From NCBI RefSeq assembly GCF_963668165.1, contig NZ_OY764212.1, positions 186,001 to 250,000 on the forward strand: 64,000 nucleotides of DNA, in the 5' to 3' direction. The position numbers were made by a program, and so were the translations under genes. Positions 27,757 through 35,930 of this stretch are shown here, in pieces (the first letter of the stretch is position 1; each line of letters begins with the position of its first letter). Source of the DNA: Marispirochaeta sp. Lineage in GTDB: Bacteria; Spirochaetota; Spirochaetia; JC444; Marispirochaetaceae. A model generated the notes under the pieces. The model did no database searches. It saw nothing but the letters and a program-made list of their open reading frames with translations, and was not told where the DNA came from.

Positions 27757-29222
27757 GGTTCATCCTCCATATTGATGGAAATGATTACCTCCGTTCCTGC
27801 ATCCTGTTCACTTATAATCCTGATAATATTTGGGTTGTCGGGATAAAAGAAGTAGAGCCGTTGAATCACATTTTCTAAACCCATAACCTTGGACGTATGT
27901 TCCTGGTCTCTTGAGTAACGTTTTAAAAGAGAATCTATTATCTCCTTCGGAATTCCTATACCGTCATCCCTGACCGACATAATAACAACGTTTCCCTCTC
28001 TGCGGGCGCTGACGATAACTGACCCGGTTTGGTGTGTACCTTTAAAGGCATGAATAACCGAATTCTCTACCAGAGGCTGCAGGATTAAAGCAGGTACGGC
28101 ACAGCTGTCGAGCAGACCATCGGGGACATCATAAGAACAGCTGATTGTTTTAGGAAAGCGGATGTTCAGTATATAGAAATAGGAATGAAGACCTTCGATC
28201 TCATGCCGCAGGGGTACAATCAGCTTTCTTTCCCGAATATTATGCCTGAAGAAACTTGCAAGGTGTTCCATAAACTCGGCAGTTTTCTCAGCGTCTTCAA
28301 TAATTGCGAGCTGGACACCGGTGTTGATGGTATTAAATAGAAAATGAGGATTCATCTGGGCCTGCATGGTGTAGAGTTCCATGCGTTTTAAGAGCTGCTC
28401 CATTTTCATGTTCCGCAGCTTCTCGTTCATGTATCCCTGTTCGATGCTTTTTTTTCGCTGAATTTCTACGATATACTGACGAATATCATTTTTCATGTTG
28501 TTAAAAGCTTCGACAACGGCGCTGACTTCGGTTACCGATGCAATGTGAATATCCTCAACATCAAAATTACCCGTAGAGAGTTCACCGGCCATTTGTGCGA
28601 GTCTGTGCATAGGATTAGTAACCTTGCTGATGGAAAAGAGCATCCATGTCATGGAAAAAAGAAAAGCAAAAATAATAGTAAGCAGATTATAGAACTGGAG
28701 ATTCCTGGAAGCTTCGATAACTGATTCATAGGCCGCCAGCTGTTTACGGATTCCCGACAGACTGATGCTGTCTATTCGCTGGGCCATGTGGGCATTCATC
28801 TTGTCCATGTCTTCGTAGATCTGGGTATACTCGTTTATTGCCCGGCCCCGTTTCATATTGATGGCCTGTTCTACCATGTCGAGATAGTTCGACAACATGA
28901 AAAAGATTTCCCTTTCCGCCAGCTGATAGCTGTTGGTGTATATGGGAGTCTCATGAGGAAGCATATTTCTAAGTTTCTGCTCCTGAATTAATAAGGCTGC
29001 CAGGGCTTTTGAGGATCTGCTGGACAGGTATTCCAGCAAAGGCCCCCGGAATTCGGCGATCTCAATCTGCAGTTTCTGATAGAACTGCTCTTTACGGAAC
29101 TGGTTATTAACAATTTCCTGAAGCCTCATGGCGCTATAGAAGGTGTAGGACATGGATATAACAATAATCCCGAGTCCCAGAAATATATTGAGAAAGAGTT
29201 GCAGACGAAGGGACTGTCTCAT
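27741..29222 (-). CDS. Sensor histidine kinase (YesM/LytS-type, HisKA_7TM-less)
   Basis: A 493-residue membrane kinase. TM1 is at about 7-28, followed by a helical periplasmic region to about 190, TM2 (about 190-212) and a HAMP domain. The His_kinase motif QAQMNPHFLFNTINTG contains the phosphorylated histidine. The ATPase domain has LQPLVENSVIHAF (N box) and DDGIGIP (G box). This arrangement is the YesM family, which pairs with YesN regulators. Its start overlaps the preceding periplasmic-binding gene by four bases (ATGA), pointing to stoichiometric production. Confidence 0.93.
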   Translation of the reverse strand: MRQSLRLQLFLNIFLGLGIIVISMSYTFYSAMRLQEIVNNQFRKEQFYQKLQIEIAEFRGPLLEYLSSRSSKALAALLIQEQKLRNMLPHETPIYTNSYQLAEREIFFMLSNYLDMVEQAINMKRGRAINEYTQIYEDMDKMNAHMAQRIDSISLSGIRKQLAAYESVIEASRNLQFYNLLTIIFAFLFSMTWMLFSISKVTNPMHRLAQMAGELSTGNFDVEDIHIASVTEVSAVVEAFNNMKNDIRQYIVEIQRKKSIEQGYMNEKLRNMKMEQLLKRMELYTMQAQMNPHFLFNTINTGVQLAIIEDAEKTAEFMEHLASFFRHNIRERKLIVPLRHEIEGLHSYFYILNIRFPKTISCSYDVPDGLLDSCAVPALILQPLVENSVIHAFKGTHQTGSVIVSARREGNVVIMSVRDDGIGIPKEIIDSLLKRYSRDQEHTSKVMGLENVIQRLYFFYPDNPNIIRIISEQDAGTEVIISINMEDEPCIKL

Positions 29223-30205
29223 TCCTTGTTCCCGCTTCTTCTGAACTTGCTGACGTTTTGGGCTGTAATGATTTCGACTCCCGTATCAACATACCCGGGT
29301 ATGTGGCCTTCATTTTGCTGATTGACCAGTATCTTAACGGCGTTATAGCCGATATCCCAGGGATGTGTTGCCACAGTAGCTTCCAGAATACCCTTTTCCA
29401 CGTAATCCAGAATCGAATTTTCTGTTCCGAAGCCGATGAGTCGTACGGTGCCCACCATATTCATGTCTATGAGGACCTGCGTGGCCGCCAGGGTATCGCT
29501 GGTATCGGTAAACACGATTGTGGAAATCCACGGTTCGTTAATAAGCATCTCGTAGGTCAGCTCCTCCGCGTCCAGGGGATTCAGGTTTGTAATTTTGCTT
29601 TCCAGGGGCGTTTCTAAAAGCGGGCCGAGGATAGTTGTTATACCCAGTCCCACCAGATCCTTCTCTGCATAGATTCCCGGAGACTTCATCGAGTAGACAA
29701 CAGCGATCTGGAGAGGCGATAAGCTTCGGGACTTTATGAGATTTCCGATTTTTCTGCCGATATCAAAATTGTTTGTCCCTACATAAGGCCAGGGAGAATT
29801 GTCCGATAGAGCGTGTTCTATAAGGACAACGGATATGCCGTCGTTATCAAACTGATTAAGGATCCTCCGGGCTTCTGCTTCGTCGATACTGGGGTACAGA
29901 ACCACCCCGTCTATTCCGGAGAAACGGGCCATCTCCAGATCAAGAGAATCGTTGCCAATGGTATGAAAGGATAAAGCACAGCCCAGTTCTTCTGCAGCTT
30001 CTCTGGCACCATTGGCAACGGAATGGAAGAAGCTGTAAAATTCCCTGGGCAAAAAGAAGGCAAAATGATATTCCGCTGTCGCAAAATCATCACTGCTTGC
30101 GGTTATGCCCGACAATTCAATTATCGCATTTATCGAAAGGATAAAAAAGATAATGAACAGCGTGCTGAACACAAACAGCAGATATTTCTCCGTGGGTGAT
30201 TTCAT
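29219..30205 (-). CDS. Membrane-anchored periplasmic-binding sensor protein
   Basis: A 328-residue protein with one N-terminal membrane anchor (KYLLFVFSTLFIIFFILS, about residues 7-25) and no clear cleavage site. A type I periplasmic-binding domain follows (HFAFFLPREF, IDGVVLYPSID, PWPYVGTNNFDIG, VFTDTSDTLAATQ, LIGFGTENSILD). It resembles binding proteins that sense sugar and talk to YesM-type kinases. The ATG at 30205 is 7 bases after a TATAAT box (rc of 30213-30218), so a leaderless start is possible. A TTG at 30238 is the alternative. It overlaps the kinase gene. Confidence 0.8.
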   Translation of the reverse strand: MKSPTEKYLLFVFSTLFIIFFILSINAIIELSGITASSDDFATAEYHFAFFLPREFYSFFHSVANGAREAAEELGCALSFHTIGNDSLDLEMARFSGIDGVVLYPSIDEAEARRILNQFDNDGISVVLIEHALSDNSPWPYVGTNNFDIGRKIGNLIKSRSLSPLQIAVVYSMKSPGIYAEKDLVGLGITTILGPLLETPLESKITNLNPLDAEELTYEMLINEPWISTIVFTDTSDTLAATQVLIDMNMVGTVRLIGFGTENSILDYVEKGILEATVATHPWDIGYNAVKILVNQQNEGHIPGYVDTGVEIITAQNVSKFRRSGNKE

Positions 30206-30291
30206 CTGCCGTATTATAGCATAAAAGGTTTCTCCCAATAAAATAGAAAAAACCGCGGCTTCTGATTTCCTTTGCTGCCTGGAAAAATCTG

Positions 30292-32634
30292 TTAGAAGGC
30301 CTCCACAACACTCACCAGGGCTCGATCCTGACCCGGATAACGGGGATTTCCGGACACGGATATTTTCTGCCGATACGCAATATCCCTGCAGGAGGTACCG
30401 AGTATGAAATCAAAGTCTCCCGGTTCAACAATTCGCCGGTAATCAGTCCCGGTAAAGGAAAGCATGTCACAGGGGACGGTGAACCGGAGACGGACGCTCT
30501 CGCCAGGAGAAAGGGAGACCCGTTTAAAAGCCTTCAGTTCCATAACCGGCCGTACCGTGCTGGCATAGAGGTCCCTCACATAGAGCTGCACAACCTGGCT
30601 GCCCTGCAGCGCTCCCTTGTTTCGCAGCCGGCATTCCAGGATTACCTCTCCATCGATGGGGACCTCTGTGGCTGGGGTGTTGAAATCCGATAATTCAAAC
30701 TCGGTATAGCTGAGGCCGAAACCAAAAGGATACTCAGCGCCGAAGTCGGGCTGAATCGGCATCCCGGCGGATTTCATCTTGTAGTTGTAAAAGAACGGCA
30801 TGGCTCCTGCTTTTTTTGGAATGGACACCGGCAGTTTCCCGCCGGGATTAATCTTGCCGAAAAGGGCATCGCTGATTGCCGCTGGGCCTTCCTGCCCAGG
30901 CAGCCATGCCTGAATGACCGCTGCGGCCTCACGGAAACCGCGTCCCAGGTTGTAGGGTCTGCCGCTGGCACAGACAATTATAACCGGCTTGCCGGTATCC
31001 AGCATCGCGTCGAGGAGTTTCGTCTGGACTCCCGGCAGCTCCAGGGATGAAGTATCTGAACCTTCTCCCACGGTTCCGCTGAGGAAAAGCCCTGCCAGAT
31101 CTCCAACTGCAAGGATTATGGCATCAGCCCCGCTGGCTGCCTCTGCCGCTTCCCTGATCCCTGATTCATCCGTACTGATGTAAGTCTTTTGCACGTCTCC
31201 CTCCGCAGTGACATCTCCGGGAAAAACCGCTGACTCTTTGGGGCGTTGGGAAAGAATCTCACATCCCTTACGGAAAATTAAACCCGAACCGACGCGCTGT
31301 TCCAGTTCATGCTTTATAGTTGGAAGGAGCGCGCCGCTGTCTTCGACTCCGCTTATTATCAGATGTACCGGAAAGGAGTAACCGCTGTACATCCCCAGGG
31401 GATCATCAGCCAGAGGTCCGACCAGGGCCAGCTTTTTTTCGGAATTCAACGGCAGGATACCGTCGTTCCTTAACAGTACCAGTGATTTGGAAGCAGCCTC
31501 CCGGGCGAGGACACGATGTTCCGGGGTGTTAAGCTGAAGGGCCCCTTCGTCGGCGTAGGGGTTATCAAACAGCCCCAGGCGGAATTTCTGGATCAGGACC
31601 CGCTTTACCGCCTGGTCTACCAAAGAGATATCGATTCTGCCCCGGTCGAGGGCTGTTTTCAGGCCCTGGCGGTAGACCGTGTTTCCCGGTAACTCAACAT
31701 CCACACCTGCACTGAGGGCGGCCGCTGCAGCCTCGCTGTAATCAAGCTGGGTACGGTGATCCGTATGCAGCTGGGAGATCCCCTCATAGTCGGAAACTAT
31801 GGTTCCCTGGAAGCCCCATTCTTCCCGCAGCAGCCGGGTAAGGTATTCATGGGACTGATGCAGGGGAATGCCGTCGATATCGTGATAGGCCGGCATGACC
31901 GACGAGGCACCGGCGAGTTTTACTGCCATCTCAAAGGGGAGCAGGAAGGTGTCGGCAAGTTCCCGCTTTCCGATTCTGACCGGAGCGTGGTTCCTGCCGC
32001 CTTCGCTGAAGGAGTGTCCGGCAAAATGTTTCAGGGTGGCTACGAGACTCTTGTCCGGGCCCTGGAGTCCGCGAACATAGGCGGAAGCGGTACATCCCAC
32101 CAGGTAGGGATCCTCTCCGCAGCTCTCTTCTGTTCGGCCCCAGCGGGCGTCCCTGGCTACATCCAGTACCGGGGAGAGTCCCTGCCGGGCTCCGACGGAA
32201 TAGAGCTCTTCTCCTATGGCCCGGCCGACCTTTTCTACCAGCTCCGGATCCCATAAGGCCCCGTTATTTATGCCGGCGGGAAAGTAGGTTGCTCCCTGGG
32301 CCATGAGGCCGGCGAGACACTCCTCGTGGGGCAGGGCGGGAATCCCGAGGCGCGTTTTCTGGACCAGAAATTTCTGCACACGGTTAACAAGGCGGATTCC
32401 CTCCAGAGGAGATATGGGCTTTGTTCCCAGGGGGCGGGTGATTTGTCCAATTCCGTTCTGCATCTCTGTAAAAGGGTCAATCGCTGATTCGCCCATCTTG
32501 AGTCCTTCCAGTGTTCTTACTCCCAATTGTCCGCTTTCGCCTGAAAGGAGCCACAGAGAACACAACTGGGCGATCTTCTCTTCAACGGTCATTTTTGCCA
32601 GCAGGTCTTCAGCCTGTTTTGCATAATCAGTCAT
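30292..32634 (-). CDS. Glycoside hydrolase family 3 (beta-glucosidase/xylosidase-like)
   Basis: A 780-residue cytosolic enzyme without a signal peptide. The N-terminal barrel has KHFAGHSFSEGGRNHAPV and the nucleophile segment GTIVSDYEGIS (D282). The second domain and a C-terminal fibronectin III-like domain (from about 680, PVMELKAFKRVSLSPGES) complete the common GH3 layout. It would split beta-linked gluco- or xylo-oligosaccharides after import. It follows the MalG-type permease by 4 bases and so belongs to the transporter operon. Confidence 0.93.
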   Translation of the reverse strand: MTDYAKQAEDLLAKMTVEEKIAQLCSLWLLSGESGQLGVRTLEGLKMGESAIDPFTEMQNGIGQITRPLGTKPISPLEGIRLVNRVQKFLVQKTRLGIPALPHEECLAGLMAQGATYFPAGINNGALWDPELVEKVGRAIGEELYSVGARQGLSPVLDVARDARWGRTEESCGEDPYLVGCTASAYVRGLQGPDKSLVATLKHFAGHSFSEGGRNHAPVRIGKRELADTFLLPFEMAVKLAGASSVMPAYHDIDGIPLHQSHEYLTRLLREEWGFQGTIVSDYEGISQLHTDHRTQLDYSEAAAAALSAGVDVELPGNTVYRQGLKTALDRGRIDISLVDQAVKRVLIQKFRLGLFDNPYADEGALQLNTPEHRVLAREAASKSLVLLRNDGILPLNSEKKLALVGPLADDPLGMYSGYSFPVHLIISGVEDSGALLPTIKHELEQRVGSGLIFRKGCEILSQRPKESAVFPGDVTAEGDVQKTYISTDESGIREAAEAASGADAIILAVGDLAGLFLSGTVGEGSDTSSLELPGVQTKLLDAMLDTGKPVIIVCASGRPYNLGRGFREAAAVIQAWLPGQEGPAAISDALFGKINPGGKLPVSIPKKAGAMPFFYNYKMKSAGMPIQPDFGAEYPFGFGLSYTEFELSDFNTPATEVPIDGEVILECRLRNKGALQGSQVVQLYVRDLYASTVRPVMELKAFKRVSLSPGESVRLRFTVPCDMLSFTGTDYRRIVEPGDFDFILGTSCRDIAYRQKISVSGNPRYPGQDRALVSVVEAF

Positions 32635-32638
32635 TGTC

Positions 32639-33481
32639 TTATCCTTTTATTGCCCCGACTACCATGCCTTCGATCAGGCGTTCCCGGGCAATCGCGTAGA
32701 TTAAAAAGAGGGGTAATGAGGCCAGTACCAGAGAGGCCATCATCAGTGGAATCTTGGCGGTGAACTCTCCCTGGAAATTCCAGAGGGCCAGGGTCAAAGG
32801 GCGATATTTTTCCGAGTTGATCAGCACCAGGGGAAAGATAAACTCATTCCACAGCACTACGGCGTCCAGAATGATTACTGCCGTTACCGCCGGTCGGCTG
32901 ATCGGAAGAATAATGTTCCAGTAGACTTGTAACCTTTTCGCTCCGTCCATATAGGCGGCTTCTTCCAGACTTCGCGGGAGTTCTCCCATAAAGGATGTAA
33001 GAATAAAGACTGTGACGGGCAGGTTGAAAGCCACATAGGGGCCTATCAGGGCACCCAGGGAATCGTAAATGCCCATAATCCGTGTAAGGTTGTACACAGG
33101 AATAAGGGTGATATGGATGGGAATCGTGAGACCTCCGACAAAAAGCAGGTAGAGCAGGTTCCTGAAGCGGAAGCGGATGCGGGAAAGCCCGAAACCTGCG
33201 AGACTGCCGGCAAGTACCAGAATAATCAGGGAGACTCCCACGGTAATAAATGAGTTTGCCGTATAGCGGAAGAAATCCTGTTCCAGGACAGTCGTGTAGT
33301 TTTCGAACATCCAGACTGCCGGAAGGTCCCAGGGATCGCCGGAGAAAAAATCCATGTTCGATTTAAGAGAATTCTGTACCAGGAATATAATCGGATAGAT
33401 AGTGATAATCAGCCATACTGTGGCTAACAGATATATGATTCCCTTTTTGATCAGGGATGTACGCCGAAAATTACGTTCCAC
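32639..33481 (-). CDS. Carbohydrate ABC permease, MalG type
   Basis: A 280-residue permease with about 6 transmembrane helices. The EAA loop reads EEAAYMDGAKRLQVYWNIILP (about residues 185-205), which contacts the ATPase. The C-terminus RLIEGMVVGAIKG is the usual MalG-type end. It overlaps the MalF-type gene by 11 bases. No ATP-binding gene lies in this operon. Confidence 0.93.
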   Translation of the reverse strand: MERNFRRTSLIKKGIIYLLATVWLIITIYPIIFLVQNSLKSNMDFFSGDPWDLPAVWMFENYTTVLEQDFFRYTANSFITVGVSLIILVLAGSLAGFGLSRIRFRFRNLLYLLFVGGLTIPIHITLIPVYNLTRIMGIYDSLGALIGPYVAFNLPVTVFILTSFMGELPRSLEEAAYMDGAKRLQVYWNIILPISRPAVTAVIILDAVVLWNEFIFPLVLINSEKYRPLTLALWNFQGEFTAKIPLMMASLVLASLPLFLIYAIARERLIEGMVVGAIKG

Positions 33482-34361
33482 TTAATCCCTCCGATTGTTT
33501 CCCTATCTTGAGGGCCAGAATGGTTACCCCAAAGGAGAGGATGAACATTATTATTGCGATGGAACTGCCGTATCCCATTCTGAAGGTCGTAAAGGCCTGT
33601 TTATACATATAGGTGGCCATAAGCTCGGTTGCGTAGTTCGGTCCGCCTTCGGTCATAACAAAGATCAAGGCGAAGTATTTCAGGGAGCCGGTTATCGACA
33701 GAATCGATGCGGTCCGTATGGATCCCCGCAGCAGGGGAAGGGTAACATACAAAAAAGTCTGCAAGCCCGAAGCTCCGTCAATATAGGCTGCTTCGGTAAG
33801 CTCCCGGGGGATGCCGGAAAGGGCCGCGCCGAAAATGACCATATAGAGGGGAATATACTGCCAGGAGATAGTCGCAATCACAGCTCCCATCGCCAACCCC
33901 GGTTCTCCAAGCCATCCGAGTGCCAGATTCTCCAGGCCGATTTTAATAAGCAGGGTATTCAGCAGTCCGAAATTCGGGTCGTAGATAAACTTCCAGGTTA
34001 TTCCTATGGCAACCGCCGATATTGTCATAGGAACAAAGAAGAGTAACTTATACGCTCCCAGGCCGCGCAGCCGCGAGGAGACAAGAAGCCCGAGAAGCAG
34101 TCCAATGGGCAGTTGAATAACCAGGGACAGGATTACAAGTTTTACATTGTTTAAAAAACTGATCCAAAAGACGGAATCCTTGAACAGGCGGATGTAGTTG
34201 TTCAATCCGCGGAAGTCGGTCATTGGCGATATTCCGTCCCATTTGAAGAGACTGTACAGGGCGGAAAGCGGAATTGGCAACAGAAAATAGAAAAGATAAA
34301 TCAGAAGGGCCGGTGCAACAAAGGCAAAACCTGCCGCCATATTACTGGTTTTGGTCGTCAT
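33471..34361 (-). CDS. Carbohydrate ABC permease, MalF type
   Basis: A 296-residue permease with about 6 helices and the EAA loop (ELTEAAYIDGASGLQTF, about 198-214). LSITGSLKYFALIFVMTEGGP is the family signature after the loop. AGGA lies 4 bases before the start. It lies after an intercistronic stem-loop that follows the binding-protein gene. Confidence 0.93.
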   Translation of the reverse strand: MTTKTSNMAAGFAFVAPALLIYLFYFLLPIPLSALYSLFKWDGISPMTDFRGLNNYIRLFKDSVFWISFLNNVKLVILSLVIQLPIGLLLGLLVSSRLRGLGAYKLLFFVPMTISAVAIGITWKFIYDPNFGLLNTLLIKIGLENLALGWLGEPGLAMGAVIATISWQYIPLYMVIFGAALSGIPRELTEAAYIDGASGLQTFLYVTLPLLRGSIRTASILSITGSLKYFALIFVMTEGGPNYATELMATYMYKQAFTTFRMGYGSSIAIIMFILSFGVTILALKIGKQSEGLSGT

Positions 34362-34377
34362 GTTATCCTACTATGGT

Positions 34378-34406
34378 GTTCGCACCCGGTGAACCCGGGT
34401 GCGAAC
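34378..34406 (-). promoter_or_regulatory. Intercistronic stem-loop after the GH3-operon binding protein
   Basis: GTTCGCACCCGG (34378-34389) pairs perfectly with CCGGGTGCGAAC (34395-34406) around a 5-base loop. It lies between the solute-binding gene and its permease, with no strong T-run. Same position and shape as the stem-loops at 23878, 47349 and 61999. Confidence 0.75.
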
Positions 34407-34444
34407 AGACTCGAAAATATTATGCAGGGAATAGTGGACAATGG

Positions 34445-35761
34445 CTATTGTTCTGCCATGTACTCTTTCAGGGCTTTCTGGTGCCGTCTGGCAGCTTCTT
34501 CCGGGGTAATAGCCAGACCAAAAAGCGCCTGGGTAACGTCCTTGTGCATCTCTCCCAGCTCCGGAGGCAGATACTGATCGTAGTAGAGCTGAACTCCATT
34601 GGCGGCTTCAAAGTAATTAGCCGCTTTCTTTAAGAGAGGATCAGAGATCATGTCTGCCGCGCCCTTAACCGGGGGAACATAGCCGTTTTCGACCATGAAC
34701 TGTACCCACTCGTCGCTCATTACGTAATCCCTCAGGAATATAGTAGCCAGTTCCTTGTTTTTTGATGCCTTGGAGACTGAGAAGTAGTTTTGTCCGGGGC
34801 TTCCGATAAGATTCGAGGGATCTCCTTTACCGCCTTCGATAGCCGGGAAAGGAAGTATTTCTATACTATCCAGAACCTCGGGAGCTTCGCTGGCGGCGGC
34901 ACCGAGAATCCAGGCACCCATCAGCATCATGCCTGCTTTTCCAGTGTACAGCAGGTTCCGGGACTGTCCTGTGTCATAGTCCATACCGTTGAATCCCTTG
35001 GGGAAAAAGTCCCGCTTAACCAGCTCCTGAATAAGTTCACCGGTTCTTATGTACCCGGGATCCTCGAAAGAGCCTGTTCCGGCATACGCGTTGGCGAACA
35101 TCTCGTTTCCGCCGATACGGTCTGCGATGTACATATAGTACATGGAGCCGGTCCACTTGGTTTTATTTGCCAGAGCAAGGGGTATGATTCCGTTGCTCTT
35201 AAGGGTTTCGCCGACCTGAAGCAGTTCTTTCCAGGTTTTCGGGGGATTCAGGTTGTACCTGGCTAATACATCTTTCCTGTACCAAAGGAATACGCCGTTA
35301 AGGCCACCGTAAGGGACGCCGTAGACCTGGTTGTCGAAACTGACAGGATCAAAGGATGCCTCCATATTTTTCGCCTTCAATTTTTCCACTGTGTCTGTTA
35401 TCGGATGGACGTTATTGGAGTCGATGTAGGCTTTCAAGGTCCCGCCGCCCCAGTTATGGAAAATATCCGGGGGTGTGCCTGCTCCCATTGCGACTTTCAG
35501 CTTGGTTTTGTAGGCATCGTTCTGAATATGTACTACGTCCAGAACAACATTCGGGTAGTCCTCCATAAACTTCTGGGCACTTGCATCGACAATCTCCCTC
35601 AGGATGTTACTGGTTTGAACGTCCCAGAGTACAATCTCGACCTTCTCCTCTTTTGCGGGCGCTGCGGATCCGCCCGCTTCTTTTTCCCCTCCTGCGAAGG
35701 CAAAAGTCACAGCGAGCATAAGAATGCACACAAACGCTGTTCGTGAAAACTGTTTGATCAT
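34445..35761 (-). CDS. Extracellular sugar-binding protein (MalE type)
   Basis: A 438-residue family 1 solute-binding protein with a signal peptide (about 1-21, ending FAFA) followed by GGEKEAGGSAA, without a lipobox cysteine. The mature part starts KVEIVLWDVQTSNILREIVD and has the family pattern GTPPDIFHNWGGG and YGVPYGGLNG. AGGAGG lies 6 bases before the ATG at 35761. It is the first gene of the operon with MalF, MalG and GH3 and would capture an oligosaccharide that GH3 later cleaves. Confidence 0.92.
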   Translation of the reverse strand: MIKQFSRTAFVCILMLAVTFAFAGGEKEAGGSAAPAKEEKVEIVLWDVQTSNILREIVDASAQKFMEDYPNVVLDVVHIQNDAYKTKLKVAMGAGTPPDIFHNWGGGTLKAYIDSNNVHPITDTVEKLKAKNMEASFDPVSFDNQVYGVPYGGLNGVFLWYRKDVLARYNLNPPKTWKELLQVGETLKSNGIIPLALANKTKWTGSMYYMYIADRIGGNEMFANAYAGTGSFEDPGYIRTGELIQELVKRDFFPKGFNGMDYDTGQSRNLLYTGKAGMMLMGAWILGAAASEAPEVLDSIEILPFPAIEGGKGDPSNLIGSPGQNYFSVSKASKNKELATIFLRDYVMSDEWVQFMVENGYVPPVKGAADMISDPLLKKAANYFEAANGVQLYYDQYLPPELGEMHKDVTQALFGLAITPEEAARRHQKALKEYMAEQ

Positions 35762-35790
35762 CAAAATCCTCCTTAGTAGAATTATGCAAT

Positions 35791-35812
35791 ACCCATTATA
35801 CTTTCCATGGGT
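35791..35812 (-). promoter_or_regulatory. -10 box and dyad upstream of the GH3-operon binding protein
   Basis: TATAAT on the minus strand (rc of 35795-35800) lies within an inverted repeat, ACCCAT (35791-35796) and ATGGGT (35807-35812). The -35 element is weak. The overlap suggests repression or activation at this site. Confidence 0.35.
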
Positions 35813-35930
35813 AACAAGAAAAGACAGAAGAAATCTACCTGAATGCAGCTATTCTCGACATGTAGAATTTATATGTATTGTATATCGAATATATCTAGGT
35901 TGACAGGGTACATTTCAGGGATTAGCCTGA

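Noticed and set aside
35880..35895. Third copy of the GATATATC operator upstream of the membrane AraC gene
   Set aside because: GATATATTCGATATAC on the minus strand is similar, but the region is very AT-rich, the centre differs and promoter geometry is not the same. Chance cannot be excluded.
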